From: Thiodiazotropha sp050305635
GTDB taxonomy: Bacteria > Pseudomonadota > Gammaproteobacteria > Chromatiales > Chromatiaceae
Assembly (NCBI GenBank): GCA_050305635.1
Contig: JBNLFS010000020.1
Span: 40,444 to 104,443 of the forward strand
Length of the DNA: 64,000 nucleotides
Direction of reading: 5' to 3'
Shown here piece by piece: positions 56,518-64,000 of the stretch (position 1 is the stretch's first letter; each line of letters opens with the position of its first letter). The notes under the pieces were generated by a model. That model searched no databases. It worked only from the letters and a program-made list of their open reading frames with translations, and was not told the DNA's origin. The position numbers and the translations under genes were made by a program.

Positions 56518-56637
56518 ACCACGAAGGACACGAAGAGCACGAAGGATCAGACGAGCAATCATGTAATCTCATTGCGTAGCTTTTAGGCATTGAAATTAAT
56601 GAACACGCCGCTTCGTGACCTTCGTGCTCTTCGTGGT
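56518..56637. repeat. CACGAAG-type inverted repeat
   Basis: ACCACGAAGGACACGAAGAG (from 56518) and its inverted relative ending GTGCTCTTCGTGGT at 56637, about 27-bp arms with a 66-bp spacer. The motif is a common dispersed repeat of environmental proteobacteria. Confidence 0.7.
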
Positions 56638-57043
56638 AAAAATTCTCTCCTCGTAATGAGATCGTCAATCTAGGATACTATTGAGCGTGCCCCGTCACAG
56701 ATGCACCCGCTTGCAGAGGGCATAAAGGGGCCGGCGGAAAGGCATTCCGGAGCATGTTCCGGCGAACTGGCGTGGCGCTGATGGCAATCGGATCAACATT
56801 GGGGTTCAACTTTTAGGAATTTGGCCGCTACAGGAAAGACATTGCCCATTGTCTTGTGATCAACCCAGGCCCAGGTAACTGATTGTCAGGGAACTGTCCG
56901 GTCACACGGCGTGAGTTCCCGGTTTGGAGTCCACGGATTCCAAATCCACGGATCGGGCTGTTAATGGAAAGCCGAAAAGGTGTTCAATCGATACCTTCGG
57001 CTTGGGTAGTACCATTAATCAAAATAAAAAGAGGTGTTTTGCC

Positions 57044-57421
57044 ATGAAGGCAAATGTAGTTTGCATAGGAATGGTGCGAGGTCTCAAACCTTTTACCTTG
57101 GCTGTTATCTTATCCGGCTGTCTGTCCCAGGCGGCCATCGCAGAAGATGATTATCTATCGATGATCTCTTCAGAAGCGCAAAAGGTCGATAGTGAGTCGT
57201 CTCCATCGGCTGAAACCACGGCACCGGAAACGGTGAAACCGACTGACAAAAAATACGCAGCGTTCGAGCAGGAACTCAAGGATCAGTACAAGGGCAGTTA
57301 CTTTGTCTACATGAGATTGAGCGATGCTTCGAAGCAGTCCGTCTACCAGGATTACACATCCGGTAGCTCCTTCGATGAGGTCAGGAAAAAGATCCTGTCA
57401 CTCTACTCGAATCGTCAATAA
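57044..57421 (+). CDS. Small exported protein
   Basis: A 125-residue protein; the ATG at 57044 follows AAAGAGG. The signal region TLAVILSGCLSQAAIAEDD could be cleaved by signal peptidase I after AIA or be a lipobox (LSGC). The mature N-terminal part is acidic and Ser/Thr/Pro-rich. The C-terminal part is a helical hairpin-like stretch with QELKDQYKGSYFVYMRLSD, ending ILSLYSNRQ. No family recognised. The exported rhodanese follows 95 bp downstream on the same strand and may share the transcript. Confidence 0.62.
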   Translation: MKANVVCIGMVRGLKPFTLAVILSGCLSQAAIAEDDYLSMISSEAQKVDSESSPSAETTAPETVKPTDKKYAAFEQELKDQYKGSYFVYMRLSDASKQSVYQDYTSGSSFDEVRKKILSLYSNRQ

Positions 57422-57516
57422 CGATACGATCAGTCTTCTAGGCGCGCCTGGGCCCGTCTCAATGGGTCTCGGTATGTCTGGGTCTGTCCAGTATCCTTTC
57501 AAGGAACGGTATCATC

Positions 57517-58239
57517 ATGAAGAAGTTGTCTCCCAGTAAGTCCCTCCTGGCACTCATGCTGTTGGTCCCCCTCAGTGTTGTCAACCTTACCGCCACGGCC
57601 AGTGAAGGGGGTAAGGCGCGGCTCACCAAAGAGAAGCCCTCTATCAATGTGATGCATGAAGGGCGCTCCATTACGGTCGAACGTATCCAGGATCCCAGCC
57701 ATGAGCTGACGGGTTATTACGCTAAAACGGCGCGTGAATGTCCGCCTTTTTGTTTGCAGCCCGAAATCATCGCGCCTGGCGTGACCACGATCGGCGAGGT
57801 CGAGTTGTTTGATTTCATGGAAGACAAACTGAGTAGCAATCAAGGTATGCTGGTGGATGCCCGCACACCGGAATGGTATCAACGAGGCACGATTCCAGGT
57901 TCTGTCAATGTGCCGTTTTTTGAGCTTCAGAAGCCGGATTCACCGGAAATGAAGAAAGCTTTGAAGATGTTTGGCGCTCAAGAACGGGGAGATGTCAGCT
58001 CGATTACCCTTCAGTTCGAGTCTTTGATGGGAGGCGGTGAGTACAAAACCGATAAATGGGATTTCACCGATGCCAAGGAGCTGGTGCTTTGGTGCAACAG
58101 TCCCCAATGTGGACAGTCCCCCAGGGCGATCAAAGGATTACTGGCGGTGGGATACCCGGTGAGTAAGCTTTACTATTATCGCGGTGGCATGCAGTTGTGG
58201 AAATTGTGGGGACTGAATACGGTCGAGCCCGGTAAATAG
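57517..58239 (+). CDS. Exported rhodanese-like protein
   Basis: A 240-residue protein with a Sec signal (LLALMLLVPLSVVNLTATAS). The rhodanese fold is recognisable from MLVDARTPEWYQRGTIPGSVNVPF; the active loop is WCNSPQCGQSPRA, with Cys in the catalytic position. A second motif, ARECPPFCLQPE, near residue 75 adds two cysteines that could take part in disulfide or sulfur relay. The insert between the two halves is longer than in simple rhodaneses. It is likely a periplasmic sulfur transferase; the natural donor and acceptor are unknown. It fits the sulfur genes tusA/dsrE2 elsewhere in the window. Confidence 0.85.
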   Translation: MKKLSPSKSLLALMLLVPLSVVNLTATASEGGKARLTKEKPSINVMHEGRSITVERIQDPSHELTGYYAKTARECPPFCLQPEIIAPGVTTIGEVELFDFMEDKLSSNQGMLVDARTPEWYQRGTIPGSVNVPFFELQKPDSPEMKKALKMFGAQERGDVSSITLQFESLMGGGEYKTDKWDFTDAKELVLWCNSPQCGQSPRAIKGLLAVGYPVSKLYYYRGGMQLWKLWGLNTVEPGK

Positions 58240-58450
58240 TCTTATTGTTCATGGGTATATGAACCCTTCGCTCCGTCCCTCTCCCGCAAGGGGAGAGGGG
58301 GCATCAAAAGAGCGGGCTTTCTTTCATACCGTTGTGAAAGTTGGTTGATATCTCGCGCGTATCTGACGGATCAGCTTTCTCTCTGTCGTGGTTTTCCTCA
58401 TTTTCGGCCAGCGCCTGTTTCGCTCTCCTGGGCGAGTTACTTTTCTTTTC

Positions 58451-58746
58451 CAGATTACCCACGATTCACAGCCATGGAATACGTTGCCAGGAACGGTTTT
58501 GAATGTTGGGTTAGGTGTCTGCTGCACACCTTGGCATTGTCCCCCCCCACATCCCTGTCCCTACCCAGGAACCTGCAATGACTGATTTTATGGACCCAAA
58601 TTAAATAGAGTCATATCAGCATCGCCATTGAGCTGCATTGTTCTCTACACTCCTCGCGAAGGAAGACGTCTGGAGGATTTTGTATTATCCCGCAGTGCTT
58701 CGCATTCTGCTGGATCCCGGGTTCCACTTCGTTTCACCCGGGCTAC
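58451..58746 (-). repeat. Dispersed long repeat, copy 3 (inverted, diverged)
   Basis: The reverse complement carries the same ordered blocks as 5153-5446 and 50198-50501: GTAGCCCGGGTGAAACGAAG, CAGAATGCGAAGCACTGCGG, AGGTTCCTGGGTAGGGACA, TCAAAACCGTTCCTGGCA. The middle has drifted, so it looks older than the other two. Confidence 0.72.
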
Positions 58747-58950
58747 GCGTGATGCTCGCTCTTCTTGAGATTCCCGTGTGGCCGAGCAGGGTAGCCCGGG
58801 TGCAGCGAAGCGGAACCCGGGAACAACCCTCTGGAGCTCCGGGGCTGGAACTCGCTGTCGCTCAAACAGCCAGCCCAGCTGATCGGTTTTTGCTACGCTT
58901 CTCGCTTGGGACAAACGTGATGGTGAAGAGGAGCGGGTCTCACTGGTCCC

Positions 58951-59060
58951 TTGTTCCAACGCTCTGCGTGGGAACGCTTACCCCGGTCAATCGGAGCAGA
59001 CAATAGTGATGAGTAAAGACGGGGCTGGGTATGCATTCCCACGCAGAGCGTGGGAACGAG
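58951..59060. repeat. TCCCACGCTCTGCGTGGGAA inverted pair
   Basis: Arms 58951-58977 and 59033-59060, opposed. The same palindrome pair occurs at 61505-61616 on the other side of pbpC. Confidence 0.8.
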
Positions 59061-59149
59061 GTCTTAAACTCCGTCCTTGCTAAGCAGACTCCCTCTCCCC
59101 TTGCGGGGCGGGGAGAGGGGGTACAAGAGCATTGTGAAGACCGGGAAGG

Positions 59150-61489
59150 TTACCTGCTCAGGTTTTCATCCGGTTCGACCACGAACTCCAGAGAGTCGCT
59201 CATGCCTGCCTGGTCGGAGACGGCCAATTGATAGCGGCCCGGGGCGGGCATCGGCAGATTGAGATCGGCTCCCTGGACATCAAGCAGGGCGCCGTTCAGA
59301 AACCAGTACCATTGGGGTTGACCACCCACTGCTTGGAAGCTGAGTAACGGCTGTTCGGCGGTGATGGCATGGCGTTTCAGACGGGCATGGTTATCGAGTC
59401 CTCGGATCTCGATCGGCGTTTCGCTCAACAGACCGGCTTTACGGTCGCAGCGGGGATCGAGGAGCGGGATGCGGTGACTGTTACGCTGGTCTGCGCTCAG
59501 CCAATGCTGTAACGGTGCAGGCCATACGGGGATGATCTTGGTTTGCGATTCAACTTGACAGCCCAGAGCGACCCGCAGGCCGCTGTCGTTGGCCAGGCGA
59601 AGTTCGAGATAGGGTTGTGGGATCAGTGGCGTGTAGGCCGCGCTGCTCATGAAGGTTGTGGGGACCGCGCCGTCTATGATCCAGGCCGTTCTTTCCTGGT
59701 CGCACAGCTTGGGTGTTTGCCCGCCGGTGGGCCAGCAGATGGTCTCGCGGCTGACGCTCTCCGGCTTTGCCGGGTTTGACGAGGTTTTTTCGGGCAGTAC
59801 GGCAGCGGCTGCCCGCAGGATCGGCACGGCGGTCAAGCTGCCGTAGTGTCCAGTCATCGCTGCGTTGTCGGGACGTCCTACCCAGACTCCGAGGGTGTAG
59901 GTCCCGGTTACGCCGATCGCCCAGGCGTCGCGATAGCCGTAGCTGGTGCCGGTCTTGATCGCCAGCCCCGGACGATACACCGCATTGTCGCGGCGCTGCG
60001 ACAGAATCTCACGGATCACCCAGGCGCTGCCGGAGCTGAGCAGGCGGCGCTGCTGGAATGGGTCGTCCGGTGTCAGGCGTGGCTTGACGGCATATCCCTC
60101 GTGGCCCAGGGCGCTGTAGAGGGTAACCAGATGTTCCAGATCGGTGGCCACGCCCCCCAGGGCGATCGCCAGATTGGGGATGGCTCCCGAGGGCAAGCGA
60201 AGGCCGGCGCCGGCGGTCTGCATGCGGGCGAAGAAACGGCCGGGGTCGAGCTGTTCCAGCACCTGGACGGCGGGGATGTTGAGGGACTGCTGCAGGGCTT
60301 CGCTGACGCTGACCGGTCCGGAGAAACCGCGATCGAAGTTGTGCGGCCGGTAGTCGCCGAAGCTCAGGGGCACATCCATCAGCAGGCTTTCGCTGTGGAT
60401 CAGCCCCTCATCCATCGCCATGCCGTAGATAAAGGGCTTGAGCGTCGAGCCGGGGGAACGTTCGGCGCTGACCATATCGATATAGCCGAAGCGCTCCCGG
60501 TCAGCCATATCGGCGGAACCGAGATAGGCAACGACCTTACCGCTGGCGTGCTCCATCACCATCATCGCCAGCGAAGCGCGTTGCGGCAGGTGACGAATCT
60601 GGTCGCGGGCCAGCGCTTCGAGACGGCGCTGGATCTCCCGATCGATAAAGGTTTGGATCAGCCGGGCGTCGGGATCGCGGTTGATCAGTCGCCGGGAAAG
60701 CAGCGGGGCCAGCGGTTTGAGATGCGGCGCATGGGCTTCGGCGGTTTCCAGCTTGGCGTCTTCGGCCTGTTCATCGGAGAGCAGACCGTAGGCTACCAGG
60801 CGGTCGAGCACCTTGTCCCGCTGTTGCCGGGCCTGTTCGGGAAAACGATCGGGACGATATCGGCTCGGCGCTTGCGGCAGTACCGCGAGCAGTGCCGCCT
60901 GGGCCTGGGTCAGATGGCGGGCGGGGCGTCCGAAGTAGCCGCGACTGGCCGCTTCCACGCCCTGTAGCGTGCCTCCGAAGGGCGCATGGTTGATGTAGTA
61001 GGTCAGAATCTCCGTCTTGCTGTAGTGCCACTCCAATTGCAACGCGCGGAGAATCTGTGTGAGTTTTCCCGGAATGCTGCGGTTCCCCGGGTAGCGGATG
61101 CGCGCAACCTGCATGGTCAGGGTGGAGCCGCCGGAGATGATGCGATCGTTGCTCAGCCACTGCCCGGCGGCACGCACGAGGGATAGCGGATTGACGCCGG
61201 GATGCCGGTAGTACCAGCGGTCTTCGTAGGTGATCAGCGCCTGCAGATAATAGGGCGAGACCTGATCGAGGGTTATCGGGTAACGCCATTCTCCGAGTTC
61301 GTCGGCAAAGGCGCGCAACGGTTCGCCGTGGCTGTCGAGTACCACGCGGGCGGCGGAGCCTGTTTCAAGGTCGACCGGTTGCAGTTTGTCCAGCAGCAGG
61401 AAACCGGCAAACGCCAGCAGCCCGGTGATCACCGCGAGTCGGGTCAGACGCCAGACCCATTTCAATCCATGGGTGAGGATATAATCCAT
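59150..61489 (-). CDS. pbpC: Penicillin-binding protein 1C
   Basis: A 779-residue bifunctional peptidoglycan synthase. One N-terminal membrane anchor is followed by a glycosyltransferase GT51 domain (residues about 55-230: EDRWYYRHPG, GGSTLTMQ), a transpeptidase domain with SPGSTLKPF (catalytic Ser), SLN and KTGTSYGYRDAW (about 290-560), and the C-terminal BiPBP_C domain typical of PbpC. I prefer the ATG at 61489 to a TTG three codons earlier. It lies downstream of the alpha-2-macroglobulin gene, the conserved yfhM-pbpC pairing thought to combine trapping of invading proteases with wall repair. Confidence 0.96.
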   Translation of the reverse strand: MDYILTHGLKWVWRLTRLAVITGLLAFAGFLLLDKLQPVDLETGSAARVVLDSHGEPLRAFADELGEWRYPITLDQVSPYYLQALITYEDRWYYRHPGVNPLSLVRAAGQWLSNDRIISGGSTLTMQVARIRYPGNRSIPGKLTQILRALQLEWHYSKTEILTYYINHAPFGGTLQGVEAASRGYFGRPARHLTQAQAALLAVLPQAPSRYRPDRFPEQARQQRDKVLDRLVAYGLLSDEQAEDAKLETAEAHAPHLKPLAPLLSRRLINRDPDARLIQTFIDREIQRRLEALARDQIRHLPQRASLAMMVMEHASGKVVAYLGSADMADRERFGYIDMVSAERSPGSTLKPFIYGMAMDEGLIHSESLLMDVPLSFGDYRPHNFDRGFSGPVSVSEALQQSLNIPAVQVLEQLDPGRFFARMQTAGAGLRLPSGAIPNLAIALGGVATDLEHLVTLYSALGHEGYAVKPRLTPDDPFQQRRLLSSGSAWVIREILSQRRDNAVYRPGLAIKTGTSYGYRDAWAIGVTGTYTLGVWVGRPDNAAMTGHYGSLTAVPILRAAAAVLPEKTSSNPAKPESVSRETICWPTGGQTPKLCDQERTAWIIDGAVPTTFMSSAAYTPLIPQPYLELRLANDSGLRVALGCQVESQTKIIPVWPAPLQHWLSADQRNSHRIPLLDPRCDRKAGLLSETPIEIRGLDNHARLKRHAITAEQPLLSFQAVGGQPQWYWFLNGALLDVQGADLNLPMPAPGRYQLAVSDQAGMSDSLEFVVEPDENLSR

Positions 61490-61504
61490 AAGTAACAACC
61501 CTCT

Positions 61505-61616
61505 CTCGTTCCCACGCTCTGCGTGGGAATGCCTATCTCGACTTAACCATTTCAGCCACTTTGGGATAAAGCGTCGAACCCCGGGTCTGCATTCCCACGC
61601 GGAGCGTGGGAACGAG
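61505..61616. repeat. TCCCACGC/GCGTGGGA palindrome pair between pbpC and yfhM
   Basis: Arms CTCGTTCCCACGCTCTGCG... (61505-61532) and GCATTCCCACGCGGAGCG... (61589-61616), opposed. They fill most of the 200-bp gap between the two genes, so the pair may not be tightly co-transcribed. Confidence 0.82.
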
Positions 61617-61689
61617 GGAACCCCAGCGCTCCGGTTGCCAGGACGGGTCTGGCCGGACGCCAGACCCGTTGAGCAGTCCGGCGCACCGG

Positions 61690-64000
61690 TCAGCGCGAGA
61701 TATGCAGCGTCTCTCGTGTCTCGCCCAGGGCGTGACGATAGGGACGGTACATATCCTCGATATAGGGGGGCGGAATCCGGTAGTCCCCCGGTGTGACCGC
61801 GCGGGCCAGGTAGAAGAGATCGCTCGAACCGTAGTCGTCGAGAGACAGGGCCACGACGAACCGGTCGTCGTGATACTCGACATGCGCCACATCCAGGTTG
61901 TCGCGCCAGTTACTGAGCTCCACGCCATCGATTGCGACCTTGCTCAGATCGACGCTGGCATTGGCCAGATTCTGGTTTTCCAGTTCCAGTCCGGCCGGCA
62001 ACAGATCGACGACCAGGGCGTCCGGGCTGTGCTGTTCCGCCGTAACGCGCAACCGCACCACGGTCAGTTCACCGCTTTGCAGGGCGCTCGGGTCGATGCT
62101 TCGGCCATCGATGTCGAAGTAGTCGCGTTTGATGCTGAACCCTTCGCTGTAGGGGGTCGGCAGGCTGGACTGATTGCCGACGATCTCCAGGCTTGCATAG
62201 AGCGTATGTTCCTGGCCGGCGATCGACTGGATCGAGGCCAGCTGATCGAAGTCGAGAAGCGAGCGGAAGGGTTTTGCCTGATCGATCTTCTGCTCGAAGT
62301 GATCGGTTTTGATCAGAGCGAGCAGCTTTTCGCCCGCCGTTGTTTTCGAAGCGAGAGCCGCTTTGAACAGGGCGTTACGCTCTTGGGTGCTCAGCCAGGA
62401 ACGCTGCTTGGTTATCTCGAAGATCTGCATGAGCATCTCGGAGCGGGCCTCCCCCCGTCCGGCGAGCAGGGCATAGGTGAGGGCGAGGTCGCGCAGCTCG
62501 CTGTCGTAGTAACCGATATAGCGATCAACGAATTTATGCGTGCGGGCCTTGTCGTAGGCCTCCTTGGCGCGCTTCATGTCACCCAGTTTGTCGAGGGCGT
62601 AGCCCAGCTGCGCCCAGGCCAGAGGCGTATCCTGATGCCCCTCCTTGACCTGATCGTAGAACAGTCGCAGGTCGGACAGGTTGGTGCGGTTCACCTTGGC
62701 AAGCACATAGGCGGCATAAGCGCGGGTGGCGAAGTTGTAGATATCGGAATCGCTGCTCCAGCGGTTGGCGATCCGCGCCGGTTCACGCAGATACTCCCGC
62801 AGCCGGTTCAGGGTCTGGTTCAGGGCATTGGCGTCGACCTCCGCTCCGGCCATCTCCGCGTCGGTGAGGAAATCGGCGACATAGACGCTCAACCAGCTCA
62901 ATTCGTCGCCCTGGCCGCTCCACAGGGCAAAACCACCGGAGCTGTTCTGACGGGGCAGCAGGCGTTGCACCGCCTTTTCGATCTGCTGCTTGCGGAACGC
63001 CTGGGTGTAGTCGGTGTTGAAACGTTTTTTGATCTGCGGCAACAGCTCCATGTCACGGGCCGCATCCACATCGACCAGCACCCAGGGATAGCCCGAACTG
63101 GTGCTCTGTTCGGTGCAGCCGTAAGGGTAGTTGAGCAGGTGCTCGAAGTGTGAAGCAATGTCGATGGGAGGTTGATTGGACAATATGAGCTGTCCCTGAA
63201 CGCTGGTTTTGAGCAGATCCGCGATCTCCACCTTGGGTTGCCAGGATTGCCCCGGGTTGATCGTCGACATCTCTTTTCGTGTCACCGCCGGGTAGGCGTG
63301 GCGGACACCCAGTGTCCAGTGGCGTTGGATCGTGATGCCACGCGCGCCCTCCAGACCGTTCTCGAGGTTCAGTTCGATGGTTCCCTCGCCGGTCTTCAGG
63401 GCGTTGACGGGAAAGCGCAGCGTCTGCTTGGCGCCGACGGCCAGTTTCAGCGCCTGGGTCCATTCGTGCAGGCCGAGTGCGCCGTCGCTCTTCAGGCTGA
63501 GCTCGAGCGGCTGTTCCTCATCGCTCATGTTGCTCAGATCGAGGGTCAGCTCCGATGAGTCGCCCACGGCGAGAAAGCGTGGTTTGCCGATTTGAGCGAT
63601 CAGCTTTTCCGCGACCGTGGTGTCGGCTTGCGCGCTGCCATAGGTCTGGTCGGAATAGGCGATGGCCATCCAGCGCAGTTTGCCGTTGAAATGCGGAATG
63701 TCGAGGGCGATGGTTGCGGTTCCGTCCTTTGCGACTGCGACCGGAGCCGATTGCAGTGACAGGATGCGTACCTCGTTTTTCGGTTTGTCGCCGCCGCGTG
63801 ACAGGTCGGCTTCGGATTGGTTGAAACCGCCGCCGAAACGGTACTGGCTGTAGTCGAATCCGGCGTTTTCGATAATCTGGCCATAGACGTCGTAGTAGTT
63901 GGCTTCATAGCGGCGCGGGCCATAGAACGCGCTCACCGGGTCCGGGGTTTTGTAGCGGGTGATATTCAATACGCCCTGATCCACGGCGGCCAGGGTGACA
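61690..64000 (-). CDS. yfhM: Bacterial alpha-2-macroglobulin, C-terminal part
   Basis: The last 769 residues or so of a large periplasmic/outer-membrane protease trap; the 5' end lies beyond the right edge. The first visible residues TLAAVDQGVLNITRY are a family hallmark near the bait region. The thioester motif GCTEQ is intact in LNYPYGCTEQSTSS, so covalent trapping should work. The toroid domain (ALWSGQGDELSWLSVYVADFL onward) and receptor-like C-terminal domain follow. In the family, protease cleavage of the bait exposes the thioester and immobilises the protease. pbpC follows on the same strand after 200 bp of repeats. Confidence 0.95.
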   Translation of the reverse strand, partial: VTLAAVDQGVLNITRYKTPDPVSAFYGPRRYEANYYDVYGQIIENAGFDYSQYRFGGGFNQSEADLSRGGDKPKNEVRILSLQSAPVAVAKDGTATIALDIPHFNGKLRWMAIAYSDQTYGSAQADTTVAEKLIAQIGKPRFLAVGDSSELTLDLSNMSDEEQPLELSLKSDGALGLHEWTQALKLAVGAKQTLRFPVNALKTGEGTIELNLENGLEGARGITIQRHWTLGVRHAYPAVTRKEMSTINPGQSWQPKVEIADLLKTSVQGQLILSNQPPIDIASHFEHLLNYPYGCTEQSTSSGYPWVLVDVDAARDMELLPQIKKRFNTDYTQAFRKQQIEKAVQRLLPRQNSSGGFALWSGQGDELSWLSVYVADFLTDAEMAGAEVDANALNQTLNRLREYLREPARIANRWSSDSDIYNFATRAYAAYVLAKVNRTNLSDLRLFYDQVKEGHQDTPLAWAQLGYALDKLGDMKRAKEAYDKARTHKFVDRYIGYYDSELRDLALTYALLAGRGEARSEMLMQIFEITKQRSWLSTQERNALFKAALASKTTAGEKLLALIKTDHFEQKIDQAKPFRSLLDFDQLASIQSIAGQEHTLYASLEIVGNQSSLPTPYSEGFSIKRDYFDIDGRSIDPSALQSGELTVVRLRVTAEQHSPDALVVDLLPAGLELENQNLANASVDLSKVAIDGVELSNWRDNLDVAHVEYHDDRFVVALSLDDYGSSDLFYLARAVTPGDYRIPPPYIEDMYRPYRHALGETRETLHISR

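Larger units (their letters stand above)
56029..57043. other. Gene-free region of about 1 kb
   Basis: No supported gene on either strand. It contains the palindromic pair at 56232-56316 and the CACGAAG inverted repeat at 56518-56637. The stretch 56340-56420 is very AT-rich. The rest up to 57043 shows no recognised RNA or promoter. Confidence 0.5.
58240..59149. other. Gene-free stretch made of repeats
   Basis: About 900 bp with no supported gene. It contains CCCTCTCCCGCAAGGGGAGA at 58276-58300, the inverted third copy of the long repeat (58451-58746), a REP arm at 58791-58821, the pair at 58951-59060 and another CCCTCTCCCC palindrome at 59089-59121. Confidence 0.65.

Overview
The window reads as chromosome of a Gram-negative gammaproteobacterium, probably a Chromatiales-like sulfur or sediment chemolithotroph. 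That placement is an inference from gene content: MinCDE, outer-membrane phospholipase A, MltF, the PbpC/alpha-2-macroglobulin pair, TusA/DsrE2 sulfur carriers, a one-chain pyruvate carboxylase, an uptake [NiFe] hydrogenase, and VPLPA-CTERM and GlyGly-CTERM sorted proteins. Most genes are GC-rich. The Rhs tips and their partner genes (about 47.0-47.8 kb and 49.0-49.8 kb) are clearly AT-rich and look imported.

Layout. 1-6.5 kb: start of a multicopper-oxidase-like lipoprotein, an MBL/beta-CASP nuclease, a dienelactone-hydrolase-like enzyme, an internally deleted uracil-DNA glycosylase and two unknown proteins. 6.5-14.6 kb (minus strand): a complete MtrCAB-type electron conduit, ordered in transcription as decaheme OmcA/MtrC lipoprotein, decaheme MtrA/DmsE, MtrB/PioB barrel, second decaheme OmcA/MtrC lipoprotein. 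15.2-18.5 kb: two translationally coupled exported proteins, the first perhaps MACPF-like. 18.5-30.4 kb: a GlyGly-CTERM surface protein, pyruvate carboxylase, a soluble FIST-domain chemoreceptor, a LuxR solo, a lipoprotein and a VPLPA-CTERM protein. 30.6-39.6 kb: minCDE, tadA, pldA, mltF, tRNA-Ser(CGA), an LEA-like exported protein, a HIT protein and a TraB/GumN protein. 39.6-42.1 kb: tusA-dsrE2 and a TetR regulator sharing a 16-bp operator, then an exported isochorismatase-family hydrolase. 42.8-49.8 kb: an Rhs polymorphic-toxin locus with a full-length Rhs, a displaced second tip, two candidate immunity proteins and two symE genes. 50.6-58.2 kb: a DUF4215 protein, an O2-tolerant hydrogenase operon (hyaA-hyaB-hupE-hyaC) behind a sigma-54 promoter, a small exported protein and an exported rhodanese. 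59.1-64 kb: pbpC and an alpha-2-macroglobulin gene that runs off the window.

How it fits together. The hydrogenase can feed H2 electrons into the quinone pool and the Mtr conduit can pass electrons across the outer membrane, so H2-linked extracellular electron transfer is a reasonable but untested reading. Several short dispersed repeat families fill the spaces between genes. One 143-bp family has inverted ends and apparent 5-bp target duplications, and three genes take their stop codons from such repeats.

The strongest candidates for something new are the two Rhs tips sharing a caspase-like His-Gly/Cys pattern, the displaced tip cassette bracketed by 43-bp direct repeats made of symE 5' ends, and the coupled exported pair beside the Mtr cluster.
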